Below are positions 1 to 7,397 of a stretch of DNA of 44,903 nt, piece after piece. The DNA comes from an uncultured Chthonomonas sp. Lineage in GTDB: Bacteria; Armatimonadota; Chthonomonadetes; Chthonomonadales; Chthonomonadaceae. The position numbers and the translations under genes were made by a program. The notes beneath the pieces were generated by a model. It saw only the letters and a list, made by a program, of their open reading frames with translations. It had not been told where the DNA came from and did not search any database. The first letter of the stretch is position 1. Each line of letters opens with the position of its first letter. The DNA is taken from NCBI GenBank assembly GCA_903859705.1, contig CAIONQ010000084.1, positions 1 to 44,903 of the forward strand, read 5' to 3'.

Positions 1-258
1 ACCCGCAATCCTGGTGATCGGCCCGTAGGTGGCCCTACACGGAACCCTGGTGGTAATACCGGTGGCGACAACAGCGGTGGCGGACGCAGTACCGGCGATC
101 GGCCCGTAGGTGGCCCAACCCGCAATCCTGGTGATCGGCCCGTAGGTGGCCCTACACGGAACCCTGGTGGTAATACCGGTGGCGACAACAGCGGTGGCGG
201 ACGCAGTACCGGCGATCGGCCCGTAGGTGGCCCAACACGGAACCCTGGTGGTAATTCC
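1..258 (+). repeat. 117-bp in-frame tandem repeat, two perfect copies plus a partial third
   Basis: Bases 1-117 and 118-234 read as identical, and the match continues for about 20 bases into a third copy starting at 235 before it diverges. The period of 117 is a multiple of three, so each unit adds 39 residues to the Gly-rich protein. More copies probably lie to the left of the window. Confidence 0.85.
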
Positions 259-390
259 GGCGGTGATAGGCCTACCGGTGGTGGCCGCAGCACTGGTGGC
301 GACAGGCCGACAGGTGGCCCGACTCGTAACTCTGGCGGTGACAACAACAATAAGGGTGACCGCAAAGAGAACAGTGGTGGGGATAACTAA
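1..390 (+). CDS. C-terminal part of a Gly/Asn/Arg-rich tandem-repeat protein (5' end outside window)
   Basis: The frame is open from base 1 and ends with TAA at 388-390, giving 129 residues. It is made almost entirely of Gly, Asn, Asp, Arg, Pro and Thr, with recurring segments such as GDRPVGGPTRNPGG and GGDNSGGGRSTG. It has no hydrophobic segment and no recognisable domain, so this is a disordered C-terminal tail. The repeats are exact at DNA level with a 39-residue period, which points to recent duplication or slippage. The tail ends in a charged, Asn-rich stretch (NNNKGDRKENSGGDN). A hairpin terminator follows about 65 bases later. Function cannot be told from this fragment. Low-complexity tails of this kind occur on surface or secreted proteins and on RNA-binding proteins. 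Confidence 0.75.
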   Translation, partial: TRNPGDRPVGGPTRNPGGNTGGDNSGGGRSTGDRPVGGPTRNPGDRPVGGPTRNPGGNTGGDNSGGGRSTGDRPVGGPTRNPGGNSGGDRPTGGGRSTGGDRPTGGPTRNSGGDNNNKGDRKENSGGDN

Positions 391-454
391 ACGGGCAAGC
401 GCCCATTCTGACTTCTTGTGGTTAAAGTGACCAATCAAGAATAGTAAATAGGTT

Positions 455-506
455 GTGGGCGGCTCGCCTCCGGATACCCGGGAGTGAGCCGCCCATACTC
501 TTTTTC
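455..506 (+). terminator. Rho-independent terminator after the repeat protein
   Basis: GGGCGGCTC (457-465) pairs with GAGCCGCCC (486-494). The loop contains a smaller inverted repeat (CTCCGG/CCGGGAG), and a T-rich run follows at 498-505. It lies between the plus-strand repeat protein and the convergent dedA gene. Confidence 0.75.
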
Positions 507-519
507 ATCCCGATTTAAG

Positions 520-1173
520 CTACGCGGTGGCAGGTGGATCGGCATCTGGTTTGAGGTGATGGCGCAGCCAGAAAACAAATGGAATTGCGAGCGCCACTAC
601 TATTACTGCATCTGCGCCATGGAAGTACTTTTTGAGAGCATCCAGATTGTTGGCGAACTTGATTCCGACCAGGCCAAGTGCATAGCACCAGGGTAGAGAA
701 CCAATAAATGAAAGTGCAATAAATGGCACAAACGGCATTCGGGCGATCCCGGCTGGCAGCGAGATAAATGTTCGTACCACGGGCAGCAATCGAGCAATGA
801 ATACTGCGCTGGAGCCACGCTTTTGAAACCAGGCCTCGGACTTCTCTACATCATGGCGTTTCAGCAGGATGAACTTGCCGTACTTGTAGATGAACTCTCT
901 GCCGCCCTTGTAGCCGACTGCATATGCAAGTGCGGAGCCTATGGCACACCCAATTGCCCCTGCAAGGGCTACAAGGTAAATATTGAGCGGTTCTCGTGGG
1001 ACCTGTGATGCGATTACGGTTAGTGTAAGTGCACCACTAAACGGCATGATCACTTCGCTTGGAAGGGGGATACAGGCGCTCTCCAGCGCCATCAGGAACG
1101 CAATGCCGGCGTACCCCGAATGCCCGATTACGGCCTCTATCCACCTGGCCAGTGTTGAGAGAATATGTTCCAA
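520..1173 (-). CDS. DedA-family (VTT domain) membrane protein
   Basis: This 217-residue polytopic membrane protein has the signatures of the DedA/SNARE-associated family. ESACIPLPSE at about residues 31-40 is the acidic re-entrant motif, and R128-LLP-x2-R134 followed by AG (141-142) is the conserved arginine/glycine motif. DedA proteins are implicated in flipping polyprenyl-phosphate or phospholipid carriers and in membrane-potential homeostasis; which lipid this one handles is not visible. The start codon is TTG, preceded by AAGGA at 6 bases. The gene overlaps the end of the upstream glycosyltransferase by 37 bases, so the two are probably translationally coupled. The pairing suggests a role in lipid-linked sugar handling, which is inference. 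Confidence 0.9.
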   Translation of the reverse strand: MEHILSTLARWIEAVIGHSGYAGIAFLMALESACIPLPSEVIMPFSGALTLTVIASQVPREPLNIYLVALAGAIGCAIGSALAYAVGYKGGREFIYKYGKFILLKRHDVEKSEAWFQKRGSSAVFIARLLPVVRTFISLPAGIARMPFVPFIALSFIGSLPWCYALGLVGIKFANNLDALKKYFHGADAVIVVALAIPFVFWLRHHLKPDADPPATA

Positions 1174-2405
1174 TACGCTTCCTTTCCGTTGTTGTCCAGC
1201 GGTGGTACGAGGCTTCTTACGGGTGGCGGCATGGTCCGCACCTGCTCGTACAGCTCGATAACCTGCGCGATCATGAGTTCGGGAGTGAATAACCGGGCTC
1301 TTCTGTGCGCATGTTGCCGCATAGACTGATATCTATCGTCATTACCTAAAATTGCCAGAGCCTTTTCAGCAAACGATTGAGCATTTGCTGGTTCGGCAAG
1401 AAGCGCGTCTTCTCCATCGACAAATGTTTCTGGCGCGCCCCCTTGATTTACCAATATGCATGGTAAACCGGCCGCGCGTGCTTCGCCAGCGACGAGACCT
1501 TGCGTTTCGCTGCCAGAGGCAAAGCAGAACAGGTCGGCGGCACAATAATGAGCGTCCATCTCTTCGCGAGGTATGGAGCCAAGAAACTGAACCACCTTTT
1601 CAGGCAATAGCTGTGTTGCGAGCAGTTCGAGCGCCTCTCGCTCTGGACCGTCTCCAATAATCGCCAGTGTAGCGTTGGGAACCGATTTGAGGATTTGAAC
1701 CATGGCATGAAGCAGTAGCGGTACGTTCTTTTCCTCGGCCAGCCTGCCTGCATAAAGCAGTACTTTTTGATCCATGCGCCAGTTATGCCGCTGGCGGGTT
1801 GCTTTTCTACGTTCAAGACTCACAGCTGAACTAGTTGGTATAGGCACGCCGGTAGGCACGACGGCAATTGGTGCCTCAACTCCTATGCGTTTAAGGCTTG
1901 CCATTGTTACTCGTGATGGGCAGAAAACATGCGAACACCGATTGTAGTACCATGGCAGATACACATCCAGAAAACCTTGCGACATAGACTCCGGCACAAC
2001 AGGCAGGTAGTGTGTGTATTGCGAGTAGAGAGTATGGTACGTAGAAACCAGCGGCGTGCCCCTGGTTATCGCCATTTTTGCACCCGTTAGCCCCAGCACG
2101 AAAGGCGAATGCGTGTGCACAACATCTAAGCGAAGCCTATTGAAGTGTGTGGATAGGGCGAGCCGTGGATAGAATGGGTAGGCGAGCGGATATCCACGAT
2201 TGTAGGCGGTTACGAACGATGGAAACCGCAACACATTGGTTTCTGGTGCGGCACCGACAGCTTCGTGTGCGGGAGCACAAACCCAAACGCGGTGGCCCGA
2301 TGTGCGAAGCCCTTTTACGAGAGTATCCAGGGACGTAGTTACGCCATTTCGCACAGGGGCAAAACTCTCGGAGAAGATGCCTACCCGAAGCGAATCCGGG
2401 CACAT
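1137..2405 (-). CDS. GT4-family glycosyltransferase (MgtA/PimB-like)
   Basis: From ATG 2405 the protein has 422 residues. The N-terminal Rossmann half opens with RVGIFSESFAPVRNGV, the typical start of GT4 enzymes that glycosylate lipids. The C-terminal half has LLYAGRLAEEKN, the nucleotide-sugar binding region, and an E-x7-E type segment (GSETQGLVAGEARAAGLP). The frame stays open upstream to an ATG at 2555, but that codon lies upstream of a good -10 box (TATAAT, 2542-2547), so it cannot be transcribed from that promoter. ATG 2405 has GAGG just before it, with short spacing. Likely substrates are a diacylglycerol or polyprenyl lipid and a nucleotide sugar, but the specificity is not readable. 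The DedA gene follows with an overlap. Confidence 0.88.
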   Translation of the reverse strand: MCPDSLRVGIFSESFAPVRNGVTTSLDTLVKGLRTSGHRVWVCAPAHEAVGAAPETNVLRFPSFVTAYNRGYPLAYPFYPRLALSTHFNRLRLDVVHTHSPFVLGLTGAKMAITRGTPLVSTYHTLYSQYTHYLPVVPESMSQGFLDVYLPWYYNRCSHVFCPSRVTMASLKRIGVEAPIAVVPTGVPIPTSSAVSLERRKATRQRHNWRMDQKVLLYAGRLAEEKNVPLLLHAMVQILKSVPNATLAIIGDGPEREALELLATQLLPEKVVQFLGSIPREEMDAHYCAADLFCFASGSETQGLVAGEARAAGLPCILVNQGGAPETFVDGEDALLAEPANAQSFAEKALAILGNDDRYQSMRQHAHRRARLFTPELMIAQVIELYEQVRTMPPPVRSLVPPLDNNGKEAYWNIFSQHWPGG

Positions 2406-2541
2406 CTCCTCGGGCCGCAACGATACGGCACCGCTCTTCGATCTCTTGTCACGTGGTTCTAGGCGCAATGGATGTTTTCGGCGATTAATAAGCATTAGAG
2501 GCTGGAATTGAACTGCGATGTACAATTCCGTGGCTATGCGG

Positions 2542-2571
2542 ATTATATCCTGCATGAGTTATTGGCTGCAA
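2542..2571 (-). promoter_or_regulatory. Promoter for the glycosyltransferase-dedA pair
   Basis: On the minus strand TTGCAG (2571-2566) and TATAAT (2547-2542) are separated by 18 bases. The expected transcript starts near 2535 and has a leader of about 130 nt before ATG 2405. The leader contains a 7-bp hairpin, GGAATTG/CAATTCC. Confidence 0.6.
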
Positions 2572-2586
2572 GCCGTTGCAGCCAAT
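2561..2586. repeat. Perfect 11-bp inverted repeat overlapping the -35 box
   Basis: ATTGGCTGCAA (2561-2571), GCCG, TTGCAGCCAAT (2576-2586). It lies 15 bases after the queA stop and its distal arm contains the -35 hexamer of the next promoter. It has no T-run after it on either strand, so an operator or a U-poor hairpin end for queA are both possible. Confidence 0.7.
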
Positions 2587-2601
2587 TCTACGCATGATGA
2601 G

Positions 2602-3648
2602 CTATAGAATCAGCATTGCATCCCCAAAGCTAAACAGTAAGTAGCGTTCTTTGATTGCTTCTGCATATGCGGCGAGAATCAGTTCACGGCTGGCAAATGC
2701 TGAAATCATCATGAGCAGAGTAGAACGGGGCTGGTGAAAGTTTGTAACCAGAGCATCCATCGCCTTTACTTCGCTGCCCGGGCGCAGAAACAGATTTGTG
2801 CTTCCGGCGAACATGCTGGCCCGATTGCTGGCAACCGCCTGCGGATTTATCTCTGAACGGCGAGACGACTCGAGAGCGCGAACCGTTGTGGTGCCCACTG
2901 CAACAATTTTACCTGTGCACGCATTGATGGCATCTGCGGTTTCTCTGGGAACTGAGACAACCTCTCGATGCATTTCATGCTCCTCGATATTTTCGGTGCG
3001 TACTGGCCTAAATGTGCCCACACCAACATGCAAGGTTACCTCTGCAAGCCTGGTGCCATTTTCCGATACCCGCCTCATTATCTCTGGTGTGAAGTGCAGC
3101 CCGGCTGTGGGAGCTGCTGCAGAGCCCGGCAAGTTGCTGTAAACAGTTTGGTATCGCTCTTCTTCCTCTTTGCTGAGTTGTGGAGCGATGTAAGGCGGCA
3201 GCGGGGTATTTCCCCAGGTGGCAACCTGTTGGGATATGAGCGGGTTTTTAAACTCCAGTATTCGCCCGCCATCTGGAGTGGTGGCAGCTACCATCACTGA
3301 AGTACGGAGATCCTCTGGGCCAATGAGGGTTATCTCGGATCCTGACCTGAATGATCGGCCCGGTTTAACCAATGCGTACCAGGAAGTATCTGATTGGGGA
3401 GCGATTAACAGTACCTCTGCTGGCAACCCGTTTGGGCGCAGGGCAGCTATTCTGCGGGCAGAAACGCGTGTGTTGTTAACCACGAGAACATCGTTGTGAG
3501 ATAGATAATCTGTGATGTCTGAGAAGGATCGGTGTTCAAACGTGCCGGAGTTGCGGTTAACAACCATGAGGCGCGATTCGCCCCGTGGCCGCGGATGCTG
3601 GGCAATCAATTCTTCTGGTGCGTCGTAATTAAACAGCTCTGTTTTCAT
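2602..3648 (-). CDS. queA: S-adenosylmethionine:tRNA ribosyltransferase-isomerase
   Basis: The enzyme transfers and isomerises the ribosyl part of SAM onto preQ1 in tRNA to give epoxyqueuosine at position 34 of GUN-anticodon tRNAs. The 348-residue protein is full length. It starts with the family pattern FNYDAPEELIAQHP, followed by SRLMVVNR and NDVLVVNNTRV. In the middle it has PLPPYI, and YQTVYSNLPGSAAAPTAGLHFT is recognisable as the QueA signature. Towards the C-terminus come LHVGVGTFRPV and LVTNFHQPRSTLLM. No other queuosine gene is in the window, so preQ1 must come from elsewhere in the genome or from salvage. The gene follows the Rieske gene by 14 bases and is probably the last gene of the haem operon. 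Confidence 0.97.
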   Translation of the reverse strand: MKTELFNYDAPEELIAQHPRPRGESRLMVVNRNSGTFEHRSFSDITDYLSHNDVLVVNNTRVSARRIAALRPNGLPAEVLLIAPQSDTSWYALVKPGRSFRSGSEITLIGPEDLRTSVMVAATTPDGGRILEFKNPLISQQVATWGNTPLPPYIAPQLSKEEEERYQTVYSNLPGSAAAPTAGLHFTPEIMRRVSENGTRLAEVTLHVGVGTFRPVRTENIEEHEMHREVVSVPRETADAINACTGKIVAVGTTTVRALESSRRSEINPQAVASNRASMFAGSTNLFLRPGSEVKAMDALVTNFHQPRSTLLMMISAFASRELILAAYAEAIKERYLLFSFGDAMLIL

Positions 3649-3662
3649 GAAGCAGGGGATAC

Positions 3663-4001
3663 TCAGTCGTCTACTATATCGAAGGTTAGAGCAAAAACTT
3701 CACCGGTTTGGGAATCAGTCTGCAGCGGTATTATTTCTACAGAATATCCGGATGCGTTGGTGCAGTCTCCACTAACCATATTAAAGCGTAGCCCATGGTA
3801 GCGGCAGACGATATGGCCAGGCTCGCCAGGAGATCCATCCATGCGGGCATATTGATGTGGGCACCAGGCGCTGCACGCACGTAGAGTATCGCCATCGCGC
3901 AGCACGCAGATATCTCGTCCATTTACTTCGCGCAGCACTGCAAGACCTTCTGGGAATGCATCGGCATTCCCAAGTGGATGGCGTGTTTCAATTCGTTTCA
4001 C
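3663..4001 (-). CDS. Rieske-type [2Fe-2S] ferredoxin
   Basis: This small soluble protein of 112 residues has the two Rieske ligand boxes: C47-P-H49 and C66-R-Y-H69, 16 residues apart. No signal peptide or membrane segment is visible, so it is a cytoplasmic electron-transfer protein, most like the NirD/BphF group. It starts with GTG at 4001, and that codon overlaps the hemB stop (GTGA), so translation is coupled to hemB. Its position inside a haem/sirohaem operon suggests it serves a redox step of that pathway or an enzyme using sirohaem. No partner oxygenase or reductase is present in the window, so the partner is unknown. Confidence 0.9.
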   Translation of the reverse strand: MKRIETRHPLGNADAFPEGLAVLREVNGRDICVLRDGDTLRACSAWCPHQYARMDGSPGEPGHIVCRYHGLRFNMVSGDCTNASGYSVEIIPLQTDSQTGEVFALTFDIVDD

Positions 4002-4984
4002 GCGCGAACAGCTCGCTGCCAGGCCTCCGCATACTCTACGGCATGGTATGTGAGAATGATATCGGCACCAGCGCGTTTGAAGGCCGTGAGAGTTTCTGCG
4101 ATCACTCTCTGTTCGTCTATCCAGCCGTTTCGTGCGGCTGCTTTGATCATGCTGTATTCGCCGGAAACATTATATACCGCAATGGGTACATCGAAGTTGT
4201 CACGTGCTTCTCGCAGGATATCCAGGTAGGCCAGGCCGGGTTTCACCATCACGATGTCTGCACCTTCATCGATATCCAGGGCAATTTCGCGAAGTGCTTC
4301 TCGGCGGTTTGGAGGATCCATCTGGTAGGTTCTGCGATCTCCAAATTGTGGCGCGCTATCTGCAGCTTCCCTGAACGGCCCATAGTATGCGCTGGCATAT
4401 TTTGCGCTGTACGCCATTATTGGAATTTGCTCAAATCCGCTTGTATCCAGAGCACTTCTGATTGCACCGATTCGGCCATCCATCATATCCGAAGGGGCGA
4501 TCATATCGGCACCTGCCTGCGCATAGGTTACTGCCGCACGCTGCAGTAGTCCCAGGGTAGGGTCGTTTGCCACGTCGCCGTTTTCAATGATGCCGCAGTG
4601 ACCATGATCGGTGTATTCGCACAGGCAAACATCGGGCACAATTGTTAGCTCTTTGCCAAAGGACTTCCGCAGGCTGGAGATAGCTGAAGGGATGATGCCA
4701 TCGGAGGCGTAGCCCTGTGAGCCTACGGAATCCTTATCGGCAGGAATGCCAAAGAGCATGATTGCGTGAACGCCGCTGGCGAGGACCCTGTTTACTGCTG
4801 GTGTGAGATCTTCTATGGTGTATCGGAACACACCGGGCATAGACCCAATTTCTGAACTAGCCGCCTCTGCGGTAACAAACATCGGATACAGCAAGTCGTC
4901 TGGCGTTACGTGGTTTTCTCGTACCAGGCTGCGAATGGAGGCGGTGCCACGAAGGCGTCGCGGTCTGTGCAATAGATCTGCCAT
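3998..4984 (-). CDS. hemB: Delta-aminolevulinic acid dehydratase (porphobilinogen synthase)
   Basis: The enzyme condenses two 5-aminolevulinate molecules into porphobilinogen. The 328-residue sequence has both Schiff-base lysines, K195 in YSAKYASAYYGP and K248 in MVKPG. It keeps the zinc-type triad C120/C122/C130 in DVCLCEYTDHGHCG, so it should be a Zn-dependent form rather than a Mg-only form. The length is standard. It lies 57 bases after the cobA-hemD fusion and overlaps the Rieske gene by 4 bases, within the hemC...queA operon. Confidence 0.97.
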   Translation of the reverse strand: MADLLHRPRRLRGTASIRSLVRENHVTPDDLLYPMFVTAEAASSEIGSMPGVFRYTIEDLTPAVNRVLASGVHAIMLFGIPADKDSVGSQGYASDGIIPSAISSLRKSFGKELTIVPDVCLCEYTDHGHCGIIENGDVANDPTLGLLQRAAVTYAQAGADMIAPSDMMDGRIGAIRSALDTSGFEQIPIMAYSAKYASAYYGPFREAADSAPQFGDRRTYQMDPPNRREALREIALDIDEGADIVMVKPGLAYLDILREARDNFDVPIAVYNVSGEYSMIKAAARNGWIDEQRVIAETLTAFKRAGADIILTYHAVEYAEAWQRAVRA

Positions 4985-5041
4985 GTCTCAGAGTACTTTC
5001 TAATCTAAGTCGAAAACGTTAGGCTTCAGCGATAACCTGGT

Positions 5042-6643
5042 CTACTCAGGAGCAAAATGTGCTTTGAGTGCCGCTACTACGCCAGGAATTGTGTGATCGT
5101 AGGCGCTCACATCTGGTTCCAGACCATTTTCACGCAGTGTGGCTGAAGTAATTGGGCCGATAGAAATAATGACGCTACCTCCAATGAGTTTCTTTAGCTC
5201 TTCGGTGGTAGGGGACCCGATTGACTGTATGAAGTTTGTTACCGTTGATGAGGAAGTAAATGTTAGCGCATCGAGTTCGCCATCGTTCAGCAGTTCGATG
5301 AGCTGGGCCGCACCAGATCCATCCAGAATTGTTGTGTAAACAGCAATGACATCCACGGTGGCGCCGAGTGCGCGCAATCCCTCTGGGAGAACTTCTCGAG
5401 CCTCGGATGCGCGGGGCATCAGCACGCTTTTGCCAGACATATCCGTATCTGGCCAACCTGCAAGCACGGCTTCAGCCACGGCTTCTGTGGGTACGTAATC
5501 CGGCAAGATATTCAGCACGGATGAAACGGCCGCCGCTGTGGCTGGACCAATCGCTGCGATACGGGCGTGGAAGAGCGCACGCGAGTCTAAGCCAGACTGT
5601 TGGAGTGCTTCTGCGAAGCAGGTAACGGCGTTTGCACTGGTAAATACCAGCCACGCGTATGAACCAAGCTGTACGAGCGCAGGTTTGAGTGCCTCATAAG
5701 GCCTATCTGGCACTATTTTAATTGCAGGGAATTCTAATGGTTCTGCTCCCAGCGAACGCAACGCACTTGATAGTGCGCTGGCCTGTTCTCTGGCTCTGGT
5801 TACCAGCACCTTTTTACCGAAGAGTGGGCGGATTGATGGGTCATCGAACCAGCGCAGTTTCTCGCGAAGTGCGACAACCTCGCCAACAATACACACAGCA
5901 GGGCTGGTGATGCCGTTAGTTTTAACGACATCCACAATAGATGCGAGTGTGCCGGTGACAACGCGTTGCCCGGGCCAGGTACCCCACTGTACGACGCCTA
6001 CGGGAGTTTCTGGTAGTCTGCCATTTTCAATCAGGCGAGATGTGATTTCTTGAAGATTTTCCACACCCATCAGGAACACGAGGGTATCTGCCGCCCATGC
6101 GAGGCGAGCCCAGTTACGGCGCCCTTCGGCGGCTCCTGCCTGGCTGCGCGAGGCGTCATCCTCTCGCTCGTGCCCTGTGATTACAGCGAATGAAGAGGCT
6201 GCATCGCGATGCGTAATTGGAATACCTGCGTAAGTACCTGCGGCTATTGCCGATGTAACGCCGGGAACAAACTCAAATGGCACTCCATGCTCACGGCAGC
6301 ACTCCGCCTCTTCGCCGCCCCGGCCAAATACCAATGGATCGCCGCCTTTTAGGCGTGCAACGGTTTTGCCTTCCAGTGCAAGGCGAACAATTGTTGCATT
6401 GATGTCTGGCTGCTTCATGGCGTGGTTAGCGCTGGCTTTGCCAACATAAATTCTCTCGGCATCCGGACGGGCATAATCGAGCAATGAAGGGTGGGCGAGA
6501 CGATCGTACACTACTGCGTCTGCTCGCTCCAGTGCCTCTTTGCCACGAATGGTGAGCAGGCCGGGGTCGCCTGGCCCGGCGCCTATCAGGTATACAACCC
6601 CGGGTGCCTGTTTGGGAACTTCAATAAGATTTTCGCTGTTCAT
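5042..6643 (-). CDS. Fused uroporphyrinogen-III C-methyltransferase / uroporphyrinogen-III synthase
   Basis: Two enzymes lie in one 533-residue chain. Residues about 15-260 are SUMT/CobA, which methylates uroporphyrinogen III twice with SAM to precorrin-2. Its motifs are YLIGAGPGDPGLLT (18-31), RLKGGDPLVFGRGGEE (97-112) and the late PVGVVQWGTWPGQ. Residues about 275-530 are HemD, which closes hydroxymethylbilane into uroporphyrinogen III: GKKVLVTRAREQASAL at the linker end, then AWLVFTSANAV, IAAIGPATA and LTFTSSSTV. This fusion (often named hemDX or cobA/hemD) is known in Gram-positive and related lineages. It commits part of the product to sirohaem or cobalamin. The product of neighbouring hemC is the substrate of its second half. 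Confidence 0.96.
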   Translation of the reverse strand: MNSENLIEVPKQAPGVVYLIGAGPGDPGLLTIRGKEALERADAVVYDRLAHPSLLDYARPDAERIYVGKASANHAMKQPDINATIVRLALEGKTVARLKGGDPLVFGRGGEEAECCREHGVPFEFVPGVTSAIAAGTYAGIPITHRDAASSFAVITGHEREDDASRSQAGAAEGRRNWARLAWAADTLVFLMGVENLQEITSRLIENGRLPETPVGVVQWGTWPGQRVVTGTLASIVDVVKTNGITSPAVCIVGEVVALREKLRWFDDPSIRPLFGKKVLVTRAREQASALSSALRSLGAEPLEFPAIKIVPDRPYEALKPALVQLGSYAWLVFTSANAVTCFAEALQQSGLDSRALFHARIAAIGPATAAAVSSVLNILPDYVPTEAVAEAVLAGWPDTDMSGKSVLMPRASEAREVLPEGLRALGATVDVIAVYTTILDGSGAAQLIELLNDGELDALTFTSSSTVTNFIQSIGSPTTEELKKLIGGSVIISIGPITSATLRENGLEPDVSAYDHTIPGVVAALKAHFAPE

Positions 6644-6698
6644 AGCTCTTCTAACTTTCCAGTCCAGAACGCATCTGCATGTTCATAATGCAAGGGGC

Positions 6699-7397
6699 TT
6701 ATTCCGAGATCAGGGACCAATTGATAGGATCCTGACCTGTTGCCACGAGCGCTGCGTTCACGCGCGTAAAGATTTTGCTCCCAAAAAATCCCCGGTGTGC
6801 CGATAACGGCGAAGGGTGGGGCGCAGATAGAACAATGTGTTTGCCAGAATCGATCAGGTTGGCTTTCTTCTGTGCATGCCCGCCAAGCAGTAGAAATACC
6901 ACACTACGTTGTGAAGCGTTTATGGCACGAATTGCTGCGTCTGTTACGCTCTCCCAGGCGAGGCCAGCATGTGAGGCCGGATCGGCAGCGCGAACTGTAA
7001 GAACGGTGTTCAGTAACAGTACGCCCTGCCTACCCCAGTTGGAAAGGTTAGTACAGCCATGCGCATCGATACCGGTATCCGCCAGCAGCTCCTTAAGAAT
7101 GTTCCGGAGCGACGGTGGAGCAGAGACGCCCTGCGGCACGGAGAAGCAGAGCCCGTGGGCCTGATCGGGACCGTGGTATGGATCTTGCCCAAGCAGAACT
7201 ACCTTAACTTGTGCCGGGGGCGTAAGCAGAAATGCACGAAACGTATCTGCTTCTGCCGGGTATACCTCACCTGAGGCGCGTTCCTGATCCAGAAATTGCG
7301 CGAAGCTCAGGAACTCTGGAGAGTTCAGCGAGGCTGCGAGCGCTTGCTGCCAGGGAGAGCCATCCAGGTAAGTGTATAGCCGCCTGGCTGGCTCCAT
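6699..7397 (-). CDS. ung: Uracil-DNA glycosylase, family 1
   Basis: The enzyme removes uracil from DNA in base-excision repair. Its 232 residues carry the family-1 water-activating motif GQDPYHG (70-76, catalytic D72), followed by AHGLCFSV, and the DNA-intercalation loop HPSPLSAHRGF (194-204, catalytic H194). The start is ATG 7397, which shares one base with the nadB stop (TGATG); an in-frame TTG directly upstream (7400) is the alternative. Its place between nadB and the haem genes looks like operon packing, not a shared pathway. Confidence 0.97.
   Translation of the reverse strand: MEPARRLYTYLDGSPWQQALAASLNSPEFLSFAQFLDQERASGEVYPAEADTFRAFLLTPPAQVKVVLLGQDPYHGPDQAHGLCFSVPQGVSAPPSLRNILKELLADTGIDAHGCTNLSNWGRQGVLLLNTVLTVRAADPASHAGLAWESVTDAAIRAINASQRSVVFLLLGGHAQKKANLIDSGKHIVLSAPHPSPLSAHRGFFGSKIFTRVNAALVATGQDPINWSLISE

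Noticed and set aside
1-345. Regular repeats resembling a repeat array
   Set aside because: The units are contiguous, 117 bases long, in frame and code for a Gly-rich tail; there are no spacers, so this is not a CRISPR array.
3857-4549. 230-codon plus-strand frame
   Set aside because: It lies antisense inside hemB and the Rieske gene, which have clear family motifs; its translation has no recognisable domain.
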